Counted from the stretch's first letter, positions 15,721 to 26,463 are shown. The stretch: DNA of 64,000 bases from Limisphaera sp026417315 (GCF_049537125.1 NZ_JBMVQY010000001.1:1-64000); one strand, 5' to 3'. A program made the numbers and translations. Notes: generated by a model not told the origin, from the letters alone.

Positions 15721-18700
15721 ATGAGACAGAAAGTGAGCCCGACACGGGACGTAAACCGATGGAGCATCTCAGGCAAACAGGGAGTCTGGGGGAGATGCTT
15801 CCCTTTGCTGTTCCGGGGCGGACTCCACGGGTGGTTGGGACTGTGGCTGATGGGCTCGATGGGCGGGTGGGCCGGGCCGATGAAACCCATCGCCGTGACG
15901 GGGTTCAACCGCGATCTGGTCGTGGAGCGCACCGCAGTCGGCCCGTCTTACCACGCGGCGGCAGTCGAGTTCAACCCGGGCGAAAACCTCGCCTTTTACC
16001 AGGCGGGTCTGCCTGGCAAGAGCTACGGACTGCCCACCGAGGGACGTTTTGTCAGTGCGCAAGACGGTGAAACCGAGTTCGCGTTCGCGCCGTACGACGG
16101 GCCCAACGCCCTGGTGTTGAGCAGCGCCACCGGCCTGCAGGTCGGGACCGTGACCCTTGTGCAGCCCGCCCTTTACCGTCGGATTGCGGTGATTGCGCAC
16201 TCCGCCAGCGGCGGCGGCTCGCCGTCGATGACCCTCCGCTTCGCCGACGGCCGAGCGTGGACGACTCCTTACGCTGCCCCGGACTGGTTCAACAACACGG
16301 GGTATGCGCTCCGCGGCGTGGAACGGATCAACCTTACCACCGGCGCAACGCAGGGCGCGCCCACCAATCCGCGCTTTTACCAAACGACGGTGGACTTGGA
16401 AGCGGCTCTGGGGCCGGACGTGGCGCCGCTGGTGGCCATTGATTTCGAAAAGGCTGCAGGGGCGGGTTCCACGGGCATCTATGCCGTCAGTGGCGAACCA
16501 TGGCCGGAGACACCGCCGCGAATCCTGCAGCAGCCTGCATCCCAGACTGTTGTCGAGCCCGCGCCTGCGCGCTTCGAGGTGTCCGTGAGTGGCCAACCTT
16601 ATCCGGCGCTGCAATGGTTCCGCGACGACCAGCCCGTGGCGGGAGCCACCAATCGCTGGTTCGAATTGCCGCGCACCTCGCCCACAGATGACGGGGCGCG
16701 TTTTTTTCTCCGGGCCGTCAACGTGATCACCGGCAATGTATTCGCGGTCACCAGTGCCGTCGCGGTGTTGCGCGTAATCCCGGACACGAATCCTCCTGCG
16801 CTGCTGCGGGCATGGTCGGCCGGGCTCACTTCGGTGGTGGTCCGGTTTTCCGAGCCGGTCGCACTTCCCGGCGCACTGCACCCCGGGAACTACGAACTGC
16901 TGGGCCCTGACGGACCCGTCGCGGTGCGGGAGGCGGCTGCTTCGGCTGCCGGCGAGGAAATTGTGCTGGTGACCGCACCGCTTGTCGAAGGTCTTGCGTA
17001 TACCTTGAGTGTCTCGAACGTGACGGACCGCGCGACAGCGGCGAATTCGGTTCCTCCGGGGACCCGGACGACCTTCATCGCCAACCGGTACCGAACGGTC
17101 GAACTGGGCGGGTCGAATCTGCTTGAGAACCTCGAGATCGTGCCCAGGGGGATGGGTCTTTCCGTGCGCGGCAGCGGTTGGAACGGCACGCGTGACGAAG
17201 GCGTGTTCCTGTTCGAGCCCCGGACGGGCGATTTCGATCTGCGCATCCGCGTCGAGTCCCTTGCCCAAGTGGATCCGACCTCCACAGCCGGCTTGATGGT
17301 GCGCGAGAGTCTCGATCCCGGCGCCGCGTGCGTGGCCGTGCTGGCCACGCCCACGGTTTATGGGTGTTGTTTTCTGGTTCGGACGCAGGCCCAGGTCTGG
17401 TCGGACCGCTTCGGTTCGTTCCCGGCCAACCACCCGCACACATGGCTGCGGCTCCGCCGGATGGGAAACCTCCTGGAGGGGTATGCAGGGGTTGACGGTT
17501 TGCACTGGACCCGGCTGGGATCGGTTACGCTTGCGTGGCCGGCTACCGTGCCGGTGGGTGTGGCAGCAGCCAGCGGCAGCGGCTCCATGGCGGTCCATGC
17601 GCGTTTGCGCGACTTTTCTCCCGTCACGGAGGCTGCAGGGCCAGCAGGGTTGCCGTTCGAACCCCCGGGCCCGTGCACGCGGCTGACCAGTCTGATCATT
17701 TCCGAAATCATGTACCATCCGACCAATGCCGCGCTGGAATTCATCGAGTTGCTGAACACGCGAGCCGAACCCGAAGACATCAGCGGCTACCACCTCGACG
17801 GCAGTGTTCAGTACACCTTCCCGCCCGGCACCATCCTGCCCGCCGGCGGGTTGCTGGTGGTGGCGCGGGATCCGGCGACCCTGGCTGGGGTCTATGGCCT
17901 GACGCAAGTGTTCGGCCCCTGGACCAACAGCCTGCCCAACGACAACGGTCGTGTTCAACTTCGCCATCGAACCGGTGCCGTGTTCCTGGACATCGCATAT
18001 CGGGACCAGCCACCCTGGCCCGTGGCCGCGGACGGGGCAGGTCCCAGCCTTGTGCTCGCACGGCCGTCCCTAGGGGAAAACGATCCACATGCCTGGCGTG
18101 CCAGTCAGTGGCCCGGCGGATCTCCCGGCCGTCTGGAAAGTTTCGTTCCGGATGTTCGATACGCAGTGCGCATCAACGAATTCCTCGCGCACACGGACTG
18201 GCCCGTTTTGGATTATGTGGAATTGTTCAACGGCAGCACCCAAACGGTGGACCTCGGTGGTTGCATATTGAGTGACGATCCCGCGATCGATCGCTTCCGT
18301 TTTCCCGGCCCCACGCTTCTGGGACCGGGCGCCTTCCTCGTGCTTACGGAGGCCGAGCTGGGCTTCGCCCTCGACGCCGCGGGGGAAACCATCTTTCTCC
18401 GCGCGCCCGACCGGCGAGTATTGGACGCCGTCCGATTCGGAGGCCAGGCCAACGGGGTGGCCTCCGGTCGATGGCCGGACGGCCAGGAGGAGATTTTCCC
18501 CCTGCGCACGCCGACTCCCGCCGCGCCCAACGACGCCATCCGCATCGGGGAGGTTATCCTCAACGAGATCTACTACCACCCCATCAGCGAAGATGACGAT
18601 GACCAGTTTGTCGAATTGCACAACCGCACGGACCGGCCGATTCCGTTGGCGGGTTGGCAACTGGACGACGGCATCCGGTTCACCTTCCCGGATCATGCGG

Positions 18701-21700
18701 TGCTCCCGGCGCATGGGTACATCGTGGTCGCGCGCGACGCGGCCCGGTTGCAGAGCCGATATCCCCAGCTGAATCCCACCAACCTGTTCGGGAACTTCAG
18801 CGGCCGGCTCGCGCGGAGCGGCGAACGCGTCGCACTGACGCGGCCCGATTGGATCGTCCGCACCAACGATGCCGGGCAGGTCGTCACCAACCTTATCCAC
18901 ATCGTGGTCGACGAGGTCACGTATCGCGACGGCGGGCGCTGGCCGCGGTGGGCCGACGGCGGCGGCAGCAGCCTGGAGCGCATTCACCCCGACACTCATG
19001 GACGACGGGCTGGTCACTGGGCAGACAGCGACGAAACTCGCAAAGCGCCCTGGACGGTCATCGCAGCCACGGGCACCATCGACCACGGCAGCACCCCTGC
19101 CGATCAGCTCCAGGTCCTACCCATGGGTGCCGGCGAATGTCTCATCGACGATGTCCAGGTGCTCACGCCCACCGGTAGCAACCTGATCGCCAACGGCACG
19201 TTCGAAGCCGGAGCTTCCGGCTGGACGGCGGAGGGCACGCTCTCGCGGTCCGGGTGGGAATCTTCCGAGGGCTACAACAGTGGGCGCTCCTACCGGATTC
19301 GAGCCGCCGATCGAGGGGACAACCAGATCAACCGGGTCCGCACTCCCCTTACCGCCACGCTGGCAGCCGGGACCACCAATGTCACCCTTCGGGCCGCGGT
19401 TCGTTGGCTCAAAGGCCATCCCCAAATCCTGCTGCGGCTGCGCGGCAACTGGCTTGAATGCGCCGGGGACATGACCGTGCCGTCCAATCCCGGCACCCCG
19501 GGCCTGCCGAACAGCCGTCTCGTGGCCAACGCACCGCCGGCCATCCACGAGGTGCGGCATCACCCCGTGCTGCCCGCCCCTGATGAACCCGTGCGCATCA
19601 CCGCGCGCGTGGACGACTTCCACGGCGTGGACCGCGTGCGGCTCTGGTACCGGTTGGATCCGGCCACCAACTACGTGACCCTGGACATGCGGGACGACGG
19701 ACGGAACGGGGATGCCCTGGCCAACGACGGCCTTTACACGGTCCTGCTGCCCGGCCAGCCCACCAGCACCCTCATCGCATTCTTCGTCGAGGCCACCGAC
19801 GCAGCCGCCAATCCCGCCTCGAGTCGGTTCCCCGAGGATGCTCCCGCGCGCGAATGCCTTGTTCGTGTGGGCGAAGTGCAACCCGCTGGCAGCCTGCCGG
19901 TCTATCGCATTTGGATGACCCGTGCCACGCTCAATGCATGGACGGGACGGCACAAACTCGACAACACGCCCCTGGACGTAACCTTCGTCTCCGGCGACCA
20001 CCGCGTCATTTACAACGCCGGTGCCCTCTACGCTGGCAGTCCTTACATCGCCCCCGGCTTCACCAGTCCGTTGGCCGGCCGCTGCGGCTACACCCTCGAG
20101 TTTCCCAAGGACGATCGATTCCTGGGCGACACCGAGCTGGTCCTGGACTGGCCCGGCGGTCACGGCGGCGAAACCACTGCGATCCAGGAACAAATGGCCT
20201 GGTGGATTGCGGATCAACTGAACCTTCCTTACAGCCACCGGTATCATATTCGTCTGCACGTAAACGGTGTTACAGACGAGCATCGTCAAGCCATCTTTGA
20301 AGCGGTTCATCAACCCGGGCGGCGCTTTGTTGAAGCGTGGAGTCCCGACCAACCCGACGGTCAGTTCTTCAAAATCGACCGTGCCTTCGAATTCAACGAC
20401 AGCGGGAGTTTGATCGCCGACCCCATGCCGCGCCTCCAGAATTACACGACCACCGGGGGTGCCAAGAAACGGGAGCGCTATCGTTGGACCTGGATGTATC
20501 GTGCCACCCCACGAGTGCACGATTACACGAATCTGTTTGCCCTGGTGGATGCCCTCAACGCGCCGGCCCCCGAACCCTACACCACCGCCACGATGGGACT
20601 TGTCGACCTCGAACAATGGATGCGCATGTTCGCGTTCGAACACATCATCGTGAACTTCGACTCCTGGGGCCACGAAATCGGCAAGAACATGTACACCTTC
20701 CTCCCGAAAGGCGGTCGCTGGGTGTTGTATGCCTTCGACCTGGACTGGCTCATGCTCGTGTCCCCCCGTCTGTCTTCGCGCTTCGCGCCGGATCAGGCCG
20801 CCTTGTTCACCTCGGACGATCCCACCGTCAGCCGCATGTATGCGCATCCCCCCTTCCAGCGCGCCTACTGGAGGGCGGTGCGCGACGCCGTGGAGGGTCC
20901 ATTGAATCCCGCCCGGGCCCATCCCGTGATGGACGGCAAATACCAGGCGTTGCGGGCCAACAACGTGCGCTGGTGCGACGGCCAGGCCCTGACCGATCCC
21001 TCCGCGCTCAAGAGCTGGTTCGCTCAACGTCGGGCCTTCCTGCAAGCCCAGTTGGCTGCTGTGGCCTCGGCGTTTACCGTGAATCCGAACCCCGGCGTGA
21101 GCAACGGCATGGGCGTGCTCACGGGTACCGCCCCCGTCGAGGCCGTCCGGATCGCCCTCAATGGCGTACCCTGGAGCGTGCGCTGGATCACCCTGACCCA
21201 ATGGGTCGCCGTCGTACCGCTTCAAACCGGCACCAACACCTGGATCGTGACCGCCCTGGATGCGCACGGACAAACCATGCCGGGCTCTGCGCAGCAGGTC
21301 ACCTTCTTCCACCAGGGACCGCAACCGCCGCCGGAAGAGTCCGTCGTCATTCATGAAATCCTCTACCGCCCGTCACTGCCCGGGGCCGCCTTCGTGGAGC
21401 TCTACAATCGGTCGCCCACGCACGGGTTCGACCTCTCCGGCTGGCGATTCAACGGGCTCGACTACGACTTCCCCGCCGGCACCTTTTTGCCTCCCCAGGG
21501 GTGGCTCGTACTCGCCGCCGACCGCGCCGCGTTCATGACGGTGTACGGCCCAAACGTACCGCTCTTCGACGTGTTCGCCGGTCAACTTCAAGCCGATGGC
21601 GAAACGCTGAGCCTCCTGCGGCCGGCCCCCGACGGCACATGGATCGTCGTGGACCGCGTTCGCTATGAAGCCACACCTCCCTGGCCCCTGCCCAAGCCGG

Positions 21701-23766
21701 GGCAATCGCTGCAACTGCGCGACCCCGCGCGGCACAACAGCCGGGTCGCCAACTGGGCAGTGGCCTCGTCGCCGGCGCCCGGCCCCGACTTTATACGTCT
21801 TCTCGCGCTCGACAGCGTTTGGCGATTTCAGCAGGTTTCCAACCTGGACGTGTTCGCGTGGGCGACGCCTGCGTTCTCGGACGCAACCTGGCCCGCGGGA
21901 GCAGCACTGCTGGCGTTCGAAAACAACAGCGCGATCACGCCGCTGGTTCGCACCACCCTGAAGGACCCGCGCGTGGTGACCAACAACCTCTCCCCGGGCC
22001 ACGCGTATTACTTCCGTACCCACCTCGTGCTGACCCAATCGCTGACGGGCTACACCGTGACAGCCAGCGCGTACGTGGATGACGGCGCAGTGTTCTACGT
22101 CAACGGCCGGGAGATTTACCGCCTCCGCATGCCGGCCGCCGGTGCAGTGGCCCACAACACCGTGGCCACGGCTCAACCCTCGGGTGGCGATGCCACCAGC
22201 CCGGATGTCTTTACCCTGGACCCGACATGGTTTGTGCCCGGGACGAACGTCGTTGCGGTGTCCGTCCATCAAAACAGCATCACCAGCTCGGACATTGTCT
22301 TCGGACTGGAACTGACCGCCCAACGCGCACCCGCGAGCGCCTATGAGGCCACTCCGGCCCGCCCCAACTCTGTCGCCACGGCCCTGCCGGAGTTTCCCAC
22401 GCTCTGGCTCAACGAGGTGCAGCCCGACAACCTCACCGGGCCCATTGACGGTGCCGGCCAGCGCGAGCCCTGGGTTGAAATCTACAACCCCGGCCCCGCG
22501 CCCGTTGCGCTTGACGGCTTTTACCTCAGCGACCGTTACGACGACCCGGCCCGATGGGCGTTCCCTTCCAACGCGGTGCTGCCTCCCGGTGGCTTTGCCC
22601 TTGTTTGGTGCGACGGTCAGCCGGATCAGACCACCGAGACCGAATGGCATGCCTCCTTCCGGCTGGCACCCATCACCGGCACGGTCGCCCTGGCGCGCCG
22701 TTTGGAAGGGGCCGTGCAGTTGGTCGACTATCTCAATTACACCAACCTGCCCGGCAACCGAAGTTACGGAAGTTACCCCGACGCGCAGCCCTTCTACCGG
22801 CGTCCCTTTCATCGGCCCACACCCGCCGGCACCAACGACCCGGTCGCACCGCCCGTTGCCGTCTTTATCAACGAGTGGATGGCCGACAACACCCGAACCC
22901 TGGCCGATCCGGCCGACGGTCAGTTCGAAGACTGGTTTGAACTTTACAACGCTGGAGACGAACCCGTGGACCTGGGCGGGTATTATCTCAGCGACAATCT
23001 CGCCAACCCCACCCAATACCGAATTCCGGCCACCGGCCGGTACGTCGTTCCCGCTCGGGGGTTCCTGCTGGTATGGGCCGACACCGAGCCCGGTCAAAAC
23101 CGCGCCGATCGGCCCGAGCTCCACGTGAGCTTCGCCCTGGCCAGGGGCGGGGAGGCCATCGGCCTGTTTGCTCCCGACGGGACGCTCGTAGACGCAGTTA
23201 CGTTTGGTCCGCAGGCTGCCGATGTCAGCCGGGGCCGCTTCCCGGATGGCCAGCCGTTCCTTCGCGATTTTGTGCTGCCCACGCCGAACGCTCCCAACCG
23301 GGTGCCCAACACCCCGCCGCGGCTCGTTCCCATTGCCGAGCAAAGGCTCTACCTGGGGCAGACGCTGCGCCTGCAACTCATCGCTTCGGACGAGGACTTC
23401 CCGCCGCAAACCCTCCTGTTCCAATTTGGATCCAATCCACCTGCTGGGGCCTCGCTCCATCCCGTCACCGGCTGGCTCGAATGGACTCCGGTCCATGCAC
23501 CCGAGGAATCCTGGTTTGAAGTCCGGGTGACCGACGACGGCCAACCGCCGCTCAGCGCCTCGCTGCGGTTCCGCGTGCAGGTCCGACCCCGGCCGACACT
23601 GGCAATTCAACGGGTTGAACAAGGTTGGGAACTGTCTTGGACGGAGGGCACCTTGCAGGAGGCCGACGAGGTCACCGGACCCTACCGCGACCTTTCGGTG
23701 TCGCCGCCATTTTCCCTCTCCAACCAAGCCACGCAGAAGTTCTATCGAATCCGGATTGCGCCCTGA
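15721..23766 (+). CDS. Giant secreted lamin-tail-domain protein with CotH kinase domain
   Basis: Encodes 2681 residues; a basic N-terminus and a hydrophobic run (GGLHGWLGLWLMGSMGGWAG) form a long signal peptide. Order by eye: Ig-like domain ~265-345; Big_5-like ~355-450; DUF1349/LamG-like ~455-640; lamin-tail domains ~655-780, ~813-925 and ~940-1060; CotH-type kinase ~1390-1780, with NFDSWGHEIGKNMYTF (catalytic Asp and Asn) and YAFDLDW (metal Asp); lamin-tail domains ~1873, ~2225 and ~2379; a putative Ig/He_PIG domain from ~2530; and a final Y/F-Y-R-I end. The lamin-tail units share the pattern INE-x(n)-D-x-VELYN ... DLSGW-x-L. Such proteins are surface or secreted; CotH kinases phosphorylate proteins. 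No Shine-Dalgarno site supports this start, so it is uncertain. The zincin gene follows after 14 nt. Confidence 0.85.
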   Translation: MRQKVSPTRDVNRWSISGKQGVWGRCFPLLFRGGLHGWLGLWLMGSMGGWAGPMKPIAVTGFNRDLVVERTAVGPSYHAAAVEFNPGENLAFYQAGLPGKSYGLPTEGRFVSAQDGETEFAFAPYDGPNALVLSSATGLQVGTVTLVQPALYRRIAVIAHSASGGGSPSMTLRFADGRAWTTPYAAPDWFNNTGYALRGVERINLTTGATQGAPTNPRFYQTTVDLEAALGPDVAPLVAIDFEKAAGAGSTGIYAVSGEPWPETPPRILQQPASQTVVEPAPARFEVSVSGQPYPALQWFRDDQPVAGATNRWFELPRTSPTDDGARFFLRAVNVITGNVFAVTSAVAVLRVIPDTNPPALLRAWSAGLTSVVVRFSEPVALPGALHPGNYELLGPDGPVAVREAAASAAGEEIVLVTAPLVEGLAYTLSVSNVTDRATAANSVPPGTRTTFIANRYRTVELGGSNLLENLEIVPRGMGLSVRGSGWNGTRDEGVFLFEPRTGDFDLRIRVESLAQVDPTSTAGLMVRESLDPGAACVAVLATPTVYGCCFLVRTQAQVWSDRFGSFPANHPHTWLRLRRMGNLLEGYAGVDGLHWTRLGSVTLAWPATVPVGVAAASGSGSMAVHARLRDFSPVTEAAGPAGLPFEPPGPCTRLTSLIISEIMYHPTNAALEFIELLNTRAEPEDISGYHLDGSVQYTFPPGTILPAGGLLVVARDPATLAGVYGLTQVFGPWTNSLPNDNGRVQLRHRTGAVFLDIAYRDQPPWPVAADGAGPSLVLARPSLGENDPHAWRASQWPGGSPGRLESFVPDVRYAVRINEFLAHTDWPVLDYVELFNGSTQTVDLGGCILSDDPAIDRFRFPGPTLLGPGAFLVLTEAELGFALDAAGETIFLRAPDRRVLDAVRFGGQANGVASGRWPDGQEEIFPLRTPTPAAPNDAIRIGEVILNEIYYHPISEDDDDQFVELHNRTDRPIPLAGWQLDDGIRFTFPDHAVLPAHGYIVVARDAARLQSRYPQLNPTNLFGNFSGRLARSGERVALTRPDWIVRTNDAGQVVTNLIHIVVDEVTYRDGGRWPRWADGGGSSLERIHPDTHGRRAGHWADSDETRKAPWTVIAATGTIDHGSTPADQLQVLPMGAGECLIDDVQVLTPTGSNLIANGTFEAGASGWTAEGTLSRSGWESSEGYNSGRSYRIRAADRGDNQINRVRTPLTATLAAGTTNVTLRAAVRWLKGHPQILLRLRGNWLECAGDMTVPSNPGTPGLPNSRLVANAPPAIHEVRHHPVLPAPDEPVRITARVDDFHGVDRVRLWYRLDPATNYVTLDMRDDGRNGDALANDGLYTVLLPGQPTSTLIAFFVEATDAAANPASSRFPEDAPARECLVRVGEVQPAGSLPVYRIWMTRATLNAWTGRHKLDNTPLDVTFVSGDHRVIYNAGALYAGSPYIAPGFTSPLAGRCGYTLEFPKDDRFLGDTELVLDWPGGHGGETTAIQEQMAWWIADQLNLPYSHRYHIRLHVNGVTDEHRQAIFEAVHQPGRRFVEAWSPDQPDGQFFKIDRAFEFNDSGSLIADPMPRLQNYTTTGGAKKRERYRWTWMYRATPRVHDYTNLFALVDALNAPAPEPYTTATMGLVDLEQWMRMFAFEHIIVNFDSWGHEIGKNMYTFLPKGGRWVLYAFDLDWLMLVSPRLSSRFAPDQAALFTSDDPTVSRMYAHPPFQRAYWRAVRDAVEGPLNPARAHPVMDGKYQALRANNVRWCDGQALTDPSALKSWFAQRRAFLQAQLAAVASAFTVNPNPGVSNGMGVLTGTAPVEAVRIALNGVPWSVRWITLTQWVAVVPLQTGTNTWIVTALDAHGQTMPGSAQQVTFFHQGPQPPPEESVVIHEILYRPSLPGAAFVELYNRSPTHGFDLSGWRFNGLDYDFPAGTFLPPQGWLVLAADRAAFMTVYGPNVPLFDVFAGQLQADGETLSLLRPAPDGTWIVVDRVRYEATPPWPLPKPGQSLQLRDPARHNSRVANWAVASSPAPGPDFIRLLALDSVWRFQQVSNLDVFAWATPAFSDATWPAGAALLAFENNSAITPLVRTTLKDPRVVTNNLSPGHAYYFRTHLVLTQSLTGYTVTASAYVDDGAVFYVNGREIYRLRMPAAGAVAHNTVATAQPSGGDATSPDVFTLDPTWFVPGTNVVAVSVHQNSITSSDIVFGLELTAQRAPASAYEATPARPNSVATALPEFPTLWLNEVQPDNLTGPIDGAGQREPWVEIYNPGPAPVALDGFYLSDRYDDPARWAFPSNAVLPPGGFALVWCDGQPDQTTETEWHASFRLAPITGTVALARRLEGAVQLVDYLNYTNLPGNRSYGSYPDAQPFYRRPFHRPTPAGTNDPVAPPVAVFINEWMADNTRTLADPADGQFEDWFELYNAGDEPVDLGGYYLSDNLANPTQYRIPATGRYVVPARGFLLVWADTEPGQNRADRPELHVSFALARGGEAIGLFAPDGTLVDAVTFGPQAADVSRGRFPDGQPFLRDFVLPTPNAPNRVPNTPPRLVPIAEQRLYLGQTLRLQLIASDEDFPPQTLLFQFGSNPPAGASLHPVTGWLEWTPVHAPEESWFEVRVTDDGQPPLSASLRFRVQVRPRPTLAIQRVEQGWELSWTEGTLQEADEVTGPYRDLSVSPPFSLSNQATQKFYRIRIAP

Positions 23767-23780
23767 ACTCTGGACAAGCC

Positions 23781-25184
23781 ATGACGCGTCTCTTCTCACC
23801 CCGGTTGGCGGGCGCGGCCCTGTGGGTCGCGGCCTTGTCGGTTCCAGCCGAAATCCAGGTCATTTCCGAACATCGCTCCGAGACAGACGGGCCCCCGTTC
23901 CGTTTCAGCCGGGTACCACCGGCCAGTGACCGGGACACCGCGTCGCGCGCGGCCTTTCGCCTCCTGCTCGGAGAACCGGATGACAACAGCGGGCCCCTAA
24001 CTGTCCTCCATGACGGTAGGCTGCCCGCCGAACCGGATGAACCCGCGGCCAACTTCTTTTTCGCCGCGGGAACCCGCGGCGGTCGCATTCTTGTCGATTT
24101 CGGCTCCCCTACCCCGCTTCGCTACATCGCCACGTTTTCGCGGCATCCCAGCACTCGCGGCCCTCAACGGTACGAGCTCTACGGCGCCACGGGCGACGAG
24201 TCCGGGTTCCGGCTCGCTCCCGACGAAACCCGTGCCCTCGCAGAGCTGGGTTGGAAACATTTGGCTTCCGTGAATAGCCGCCCCTCCAACGGCCCGGGCG
24301 GCGGCCAGCACGGCGTCCTGATCACCAATCCGGTCGGCCCCCTCGGCCCGTTTCGCTACCTGTTGTTCGAAATCCACACGACCGATCCCGCGATTCCCTT
24401 CGGAAACACGTTCTACAGTGAAATCGATGCGGTCAGCGCCGACCCCGATTTCGTGCCGAACCCACCTGCGGCCCCTGCCGGACCCGCACCGTTCACCGTG
24501 CGCACCCCGGACGGTCGGTACAGCTTCACGCTGGACCTTTCACGGGCGCCGGAACTGGAAAGCTGGGCGCGCGGGACGCTGGTGCCGGTTCTTCTTGAAT
24601 GGTATCCCCGACTGGCCGATCTGCTGCCCGGCCAGAATTTTGAGCCGCCCCGGGAGGTTCGCATCGTAATTCGACCGGGCCGTGGGGTGGCGGCCACCAG
24701 TGGCACCCGAATCACCGCCAACGCCCGTTGGATCCAACGGGAGCTCGAAGGTGAAGCCGTGGGCGCCCTCGTGCACGAGCTGGTTCATGTGCTCCAACAG
24801 TACGGCCGCCGTCCGGCCGGTTCCGCCCCCCCGCCCGGTTGGTTGGTCGAAGGAATCGCAGACTACTTGCGCTGGTTCGTGTTCGAACCCGAAAGGCATG
24901 GCGCCGACCTGGTCTGGCTGCGTCAACAGCGCAACGTGCAACTTCGACACGACGCAGGTTACCGCATCAGCGCCAATTTCTTGGACTGGGTGAGCCGCCG
25001 GTACAACCGCGACCTGATTCGTCATCTCAACGCCGCCCTGCGCGAAGGCCGTTACGAGGAATCCCTGTGGAGCCAGTGGACCGGGCACACCCTCCAAGAA
25101 CTCGCCGAGCAATGGCGAAGCGAGACCGAAAAAGCGCTGGCGGCGCCTGAACCGCCCCCCGGGCCCGCGCTGGAACCACGGTGA
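23781..25184 (+). CDS. Secreted basic-secretory-protein-type zinc peptidase with discoidin-like domain
   Basis: Encodes 467 residues; the start at 23781 gives a signal peptide (MTRLFSPRLAGAALWVAALS), while the longer frame would overlap the preceding gene. The N-terminal half (to ~215) looks like a discoidin-type sugar-binding fold (GGRILVDFGSPTPLRYIATF, ending NTFYSEIDAV). The C-terminal half matches the plant-type basic secretory protein (BSP) family: YSFTLDLSRAPELESWA, VHELVHVLQQYG with the HExxH zinc motif at ~332-336, and PGWLVEGIADYLRWF with the third-ligand region. It lies 14 nt after the lamin-tail/CotH gene, so the two are probably co-transcribed and exported together. Confidence 0.85.
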   Translation: MTRLFSPRLAGAALWVAALSVPAEIQVISEHRSETDGPPFRFSRVPPASDRDTASRAAFRLLLGEPDDNSGPLTVLHDGRLPAEPDEPAANFFFAAGTRGGRILVDFGSPTPLRYIATFSRHPSTRGPQRYELYGATGDESGFRLAPDETRALAELGWKHLASVNSRPSNGPGGGQHGVLITNPVGPLGPFRYLLFEIHTTDPAIPFGNTFYSEIDAVSADPDFVPNPPAAPAGPAPFTVRTPDGRYSFTLDLSRAPELESWARGTLVPVLLEWYPRLADLLPGQNFEPPREVRIVIRPGRGVAATSGTRITANARWIQRELEGEAVGALVHELVHVLQQYGRRPAGSAPPPGWLVEGIADYLRWFVFEPERHGADLVWLRQQRNVQLRHDAGYRISANFLDWVSRRYNRDLIRHLNAALREGRYEESLWSQWTGHTLQELAEQWRSETEKALAAPEPPPGPALEPR

Positions 25185-25249
25185 CGCCAGAAAGCCCATC
25201 CGCAAAGCAAAACCCCGGTTCTGACGATCCCGTGCGCGCCCGGGCCGCA

Positions 25250-26395
25250 TCAGGCAACCGGCAGCGTGGGGTCAATTTCCCGGGCCCAGGCCTGCAATCC
25301 CCCGTGCACACTTTTCACGGACCGAAATCCGAGCTGCTTTAAAAACGCCACCGCCTGCATCGAGCGTCCTCCCGCCTTGCAGTGCAGGTAAATCGTCCGA
25401 TTCGGATCCAATTCCTTCCACCGTTGTGGAAGCTCGCTCAACGGCAGCAAGCGCACGCCGGGCAGGTGCGCCACCGCATACTCGTGGGGTTCCCGGACGT
25501 CCACCACCTCAATCCCCAGCTCCGGGTGCAACAGGGCTTCTTGCATCTCCCACACCGTCACTTCGTCTTCCGTCAGCGGCCCCGGGCCGGCCCCGATCCC
25601 GCCGCAAAGCTGGTCGTAATCCATCAGCTCCCGAATTGTCGGGTGCTCTCCACACACCGGGCAGCCCGGATCCCGGCGCACCTTGATCTCGCGAAAGCGC
25701 ATCTCCAGGGCGTCGTACAACAACAGTCGCCCCAGCAACGGCACACCGATCCCCATCACGAGTTTCAAGGTCTCGGTCGCTTGAATACATCCGATCACGC
25801 CCGGCAACACCCCCAATACGCCCGCCTCTACACACGAGGGCACGGTGCCCGGCGGCGGCGGCTCCGGATACAGACATCGGTAACAGGGCCCGCCCAGGTG
25901 CGGCGCAAACAGGCTCGCCTGTCCCTCGAACCGGTAGATCGAACCGTAAACATTCGGCTTGCCCAAGAGCACGCAGGCATCGTTGACCAGATACCGCGTG
26001 GGGAAATTGTCCGACCCATCCACCACCACGTCGTAGTTCCGGAGGATTTCCAGAACATTCTCGCGGTTCAACCGCACCGGATGCTCCACAATTTCCACGT
26101 CCGGGTTCAACGCCTCCAGGCGTTCGCGAGCCGAGGCGGTTTTCGGCCGGCCGGTGTCCCGCGTTGTGTGCACCACCTGCCGTTGCAGATTCGAGACATC
26201 CACACGGTCATGGTCGACCACGCCCAGGCGGCCCACTCCGGCGGCGGCCAAATACAACAGCACCGGCGAGCCGAGCCCGCCGGCCCCGATGCACAAAACT
26301 TTCGCCGCGCGAATTTTCCTTTGGCCCGCCGGACCCACTTCCGGCAAACTCAAGTGTCGCGCGTAGCGTTGCATGGCCTCGGGCGTCCAGTCCAT
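25250..26395 (-). CDS. moeB: Molybdopterin-synthase adenylyltransferase with rhodanese domain
   Basis: Encodes 381 residues. Residues ~1-250 are an E1-like adenylating enzyme: ATP-binding GAGGLGSPVLLYLAAAGVG, DxDxVxxSNLQRQ version DHDRVDVSNLQRQVVHTT, VDGSDNFPTRYLVND, and zinc cysteines CYRC and CPVC. Residues ~285-381 are a rhodanese domain with active-site loop LHCKAGGRS. MoeB-rhodanese fusions activate the C-terminal glycine of MoaD/ThiS-like sulfur carriers and then supply sulfur. The role could be in molybdopterin, thiamine or cysteine synthesis; no MoaD or ThiS gene is in the window to decide. Divergent from punA with only 68 bp between. Confidence 0.9.
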   Translation of the reverse strand: MDWTPEAMQRYARHLSLPEVGPAGQRKIRAAKVLCIGAGGLGSPVLLYLAAAGVGRLGVVDHDRVDVSNLQRQVVHTTRDTGRPKTASARERLEALNPDVEIVEHPVRLNRENVLEILRNYDVVVDGSDNFPTRYLVNDACVLLGKPNVYGSIYRFEGQASLFAPHLGGPCYRCLYPEPPPPGTVPSCVEAGVLGVLPGVIGCIQATETLKLVMGIGVPLLGRLLLYDALEMRFREIKVRRDPGCPVCGEHPTIRELMDYDQLCGGIGAGPGPLTEDEVTVWEMQEALLHPELGIEVVDVREPHEYAVAHLPGVRLLPLSELPQRWKELDPNRTIYLHCKAGGRSMQAVAFLKQLGFRSVKSVHGGLQAWAREIDPTLPVA

Positions 26396-26463
26396 AAGCC
26401 GTCCATCCTGAACGCCGGCAAACTAGACGCCCACGGCCCTGCCGGCAAGCTGCGTGCCGTCCC

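Noticed and set aside
15769..17967. 732-residue minus-strand ORF opposite the lamin-tail/CotH gene
   Set aside because: Antisense of a GC-rich real gene; composition is Arg/His/Gly-rich and no domain is visible. The same holds for 19117-21354, 21373-23799 and 36396-39086.
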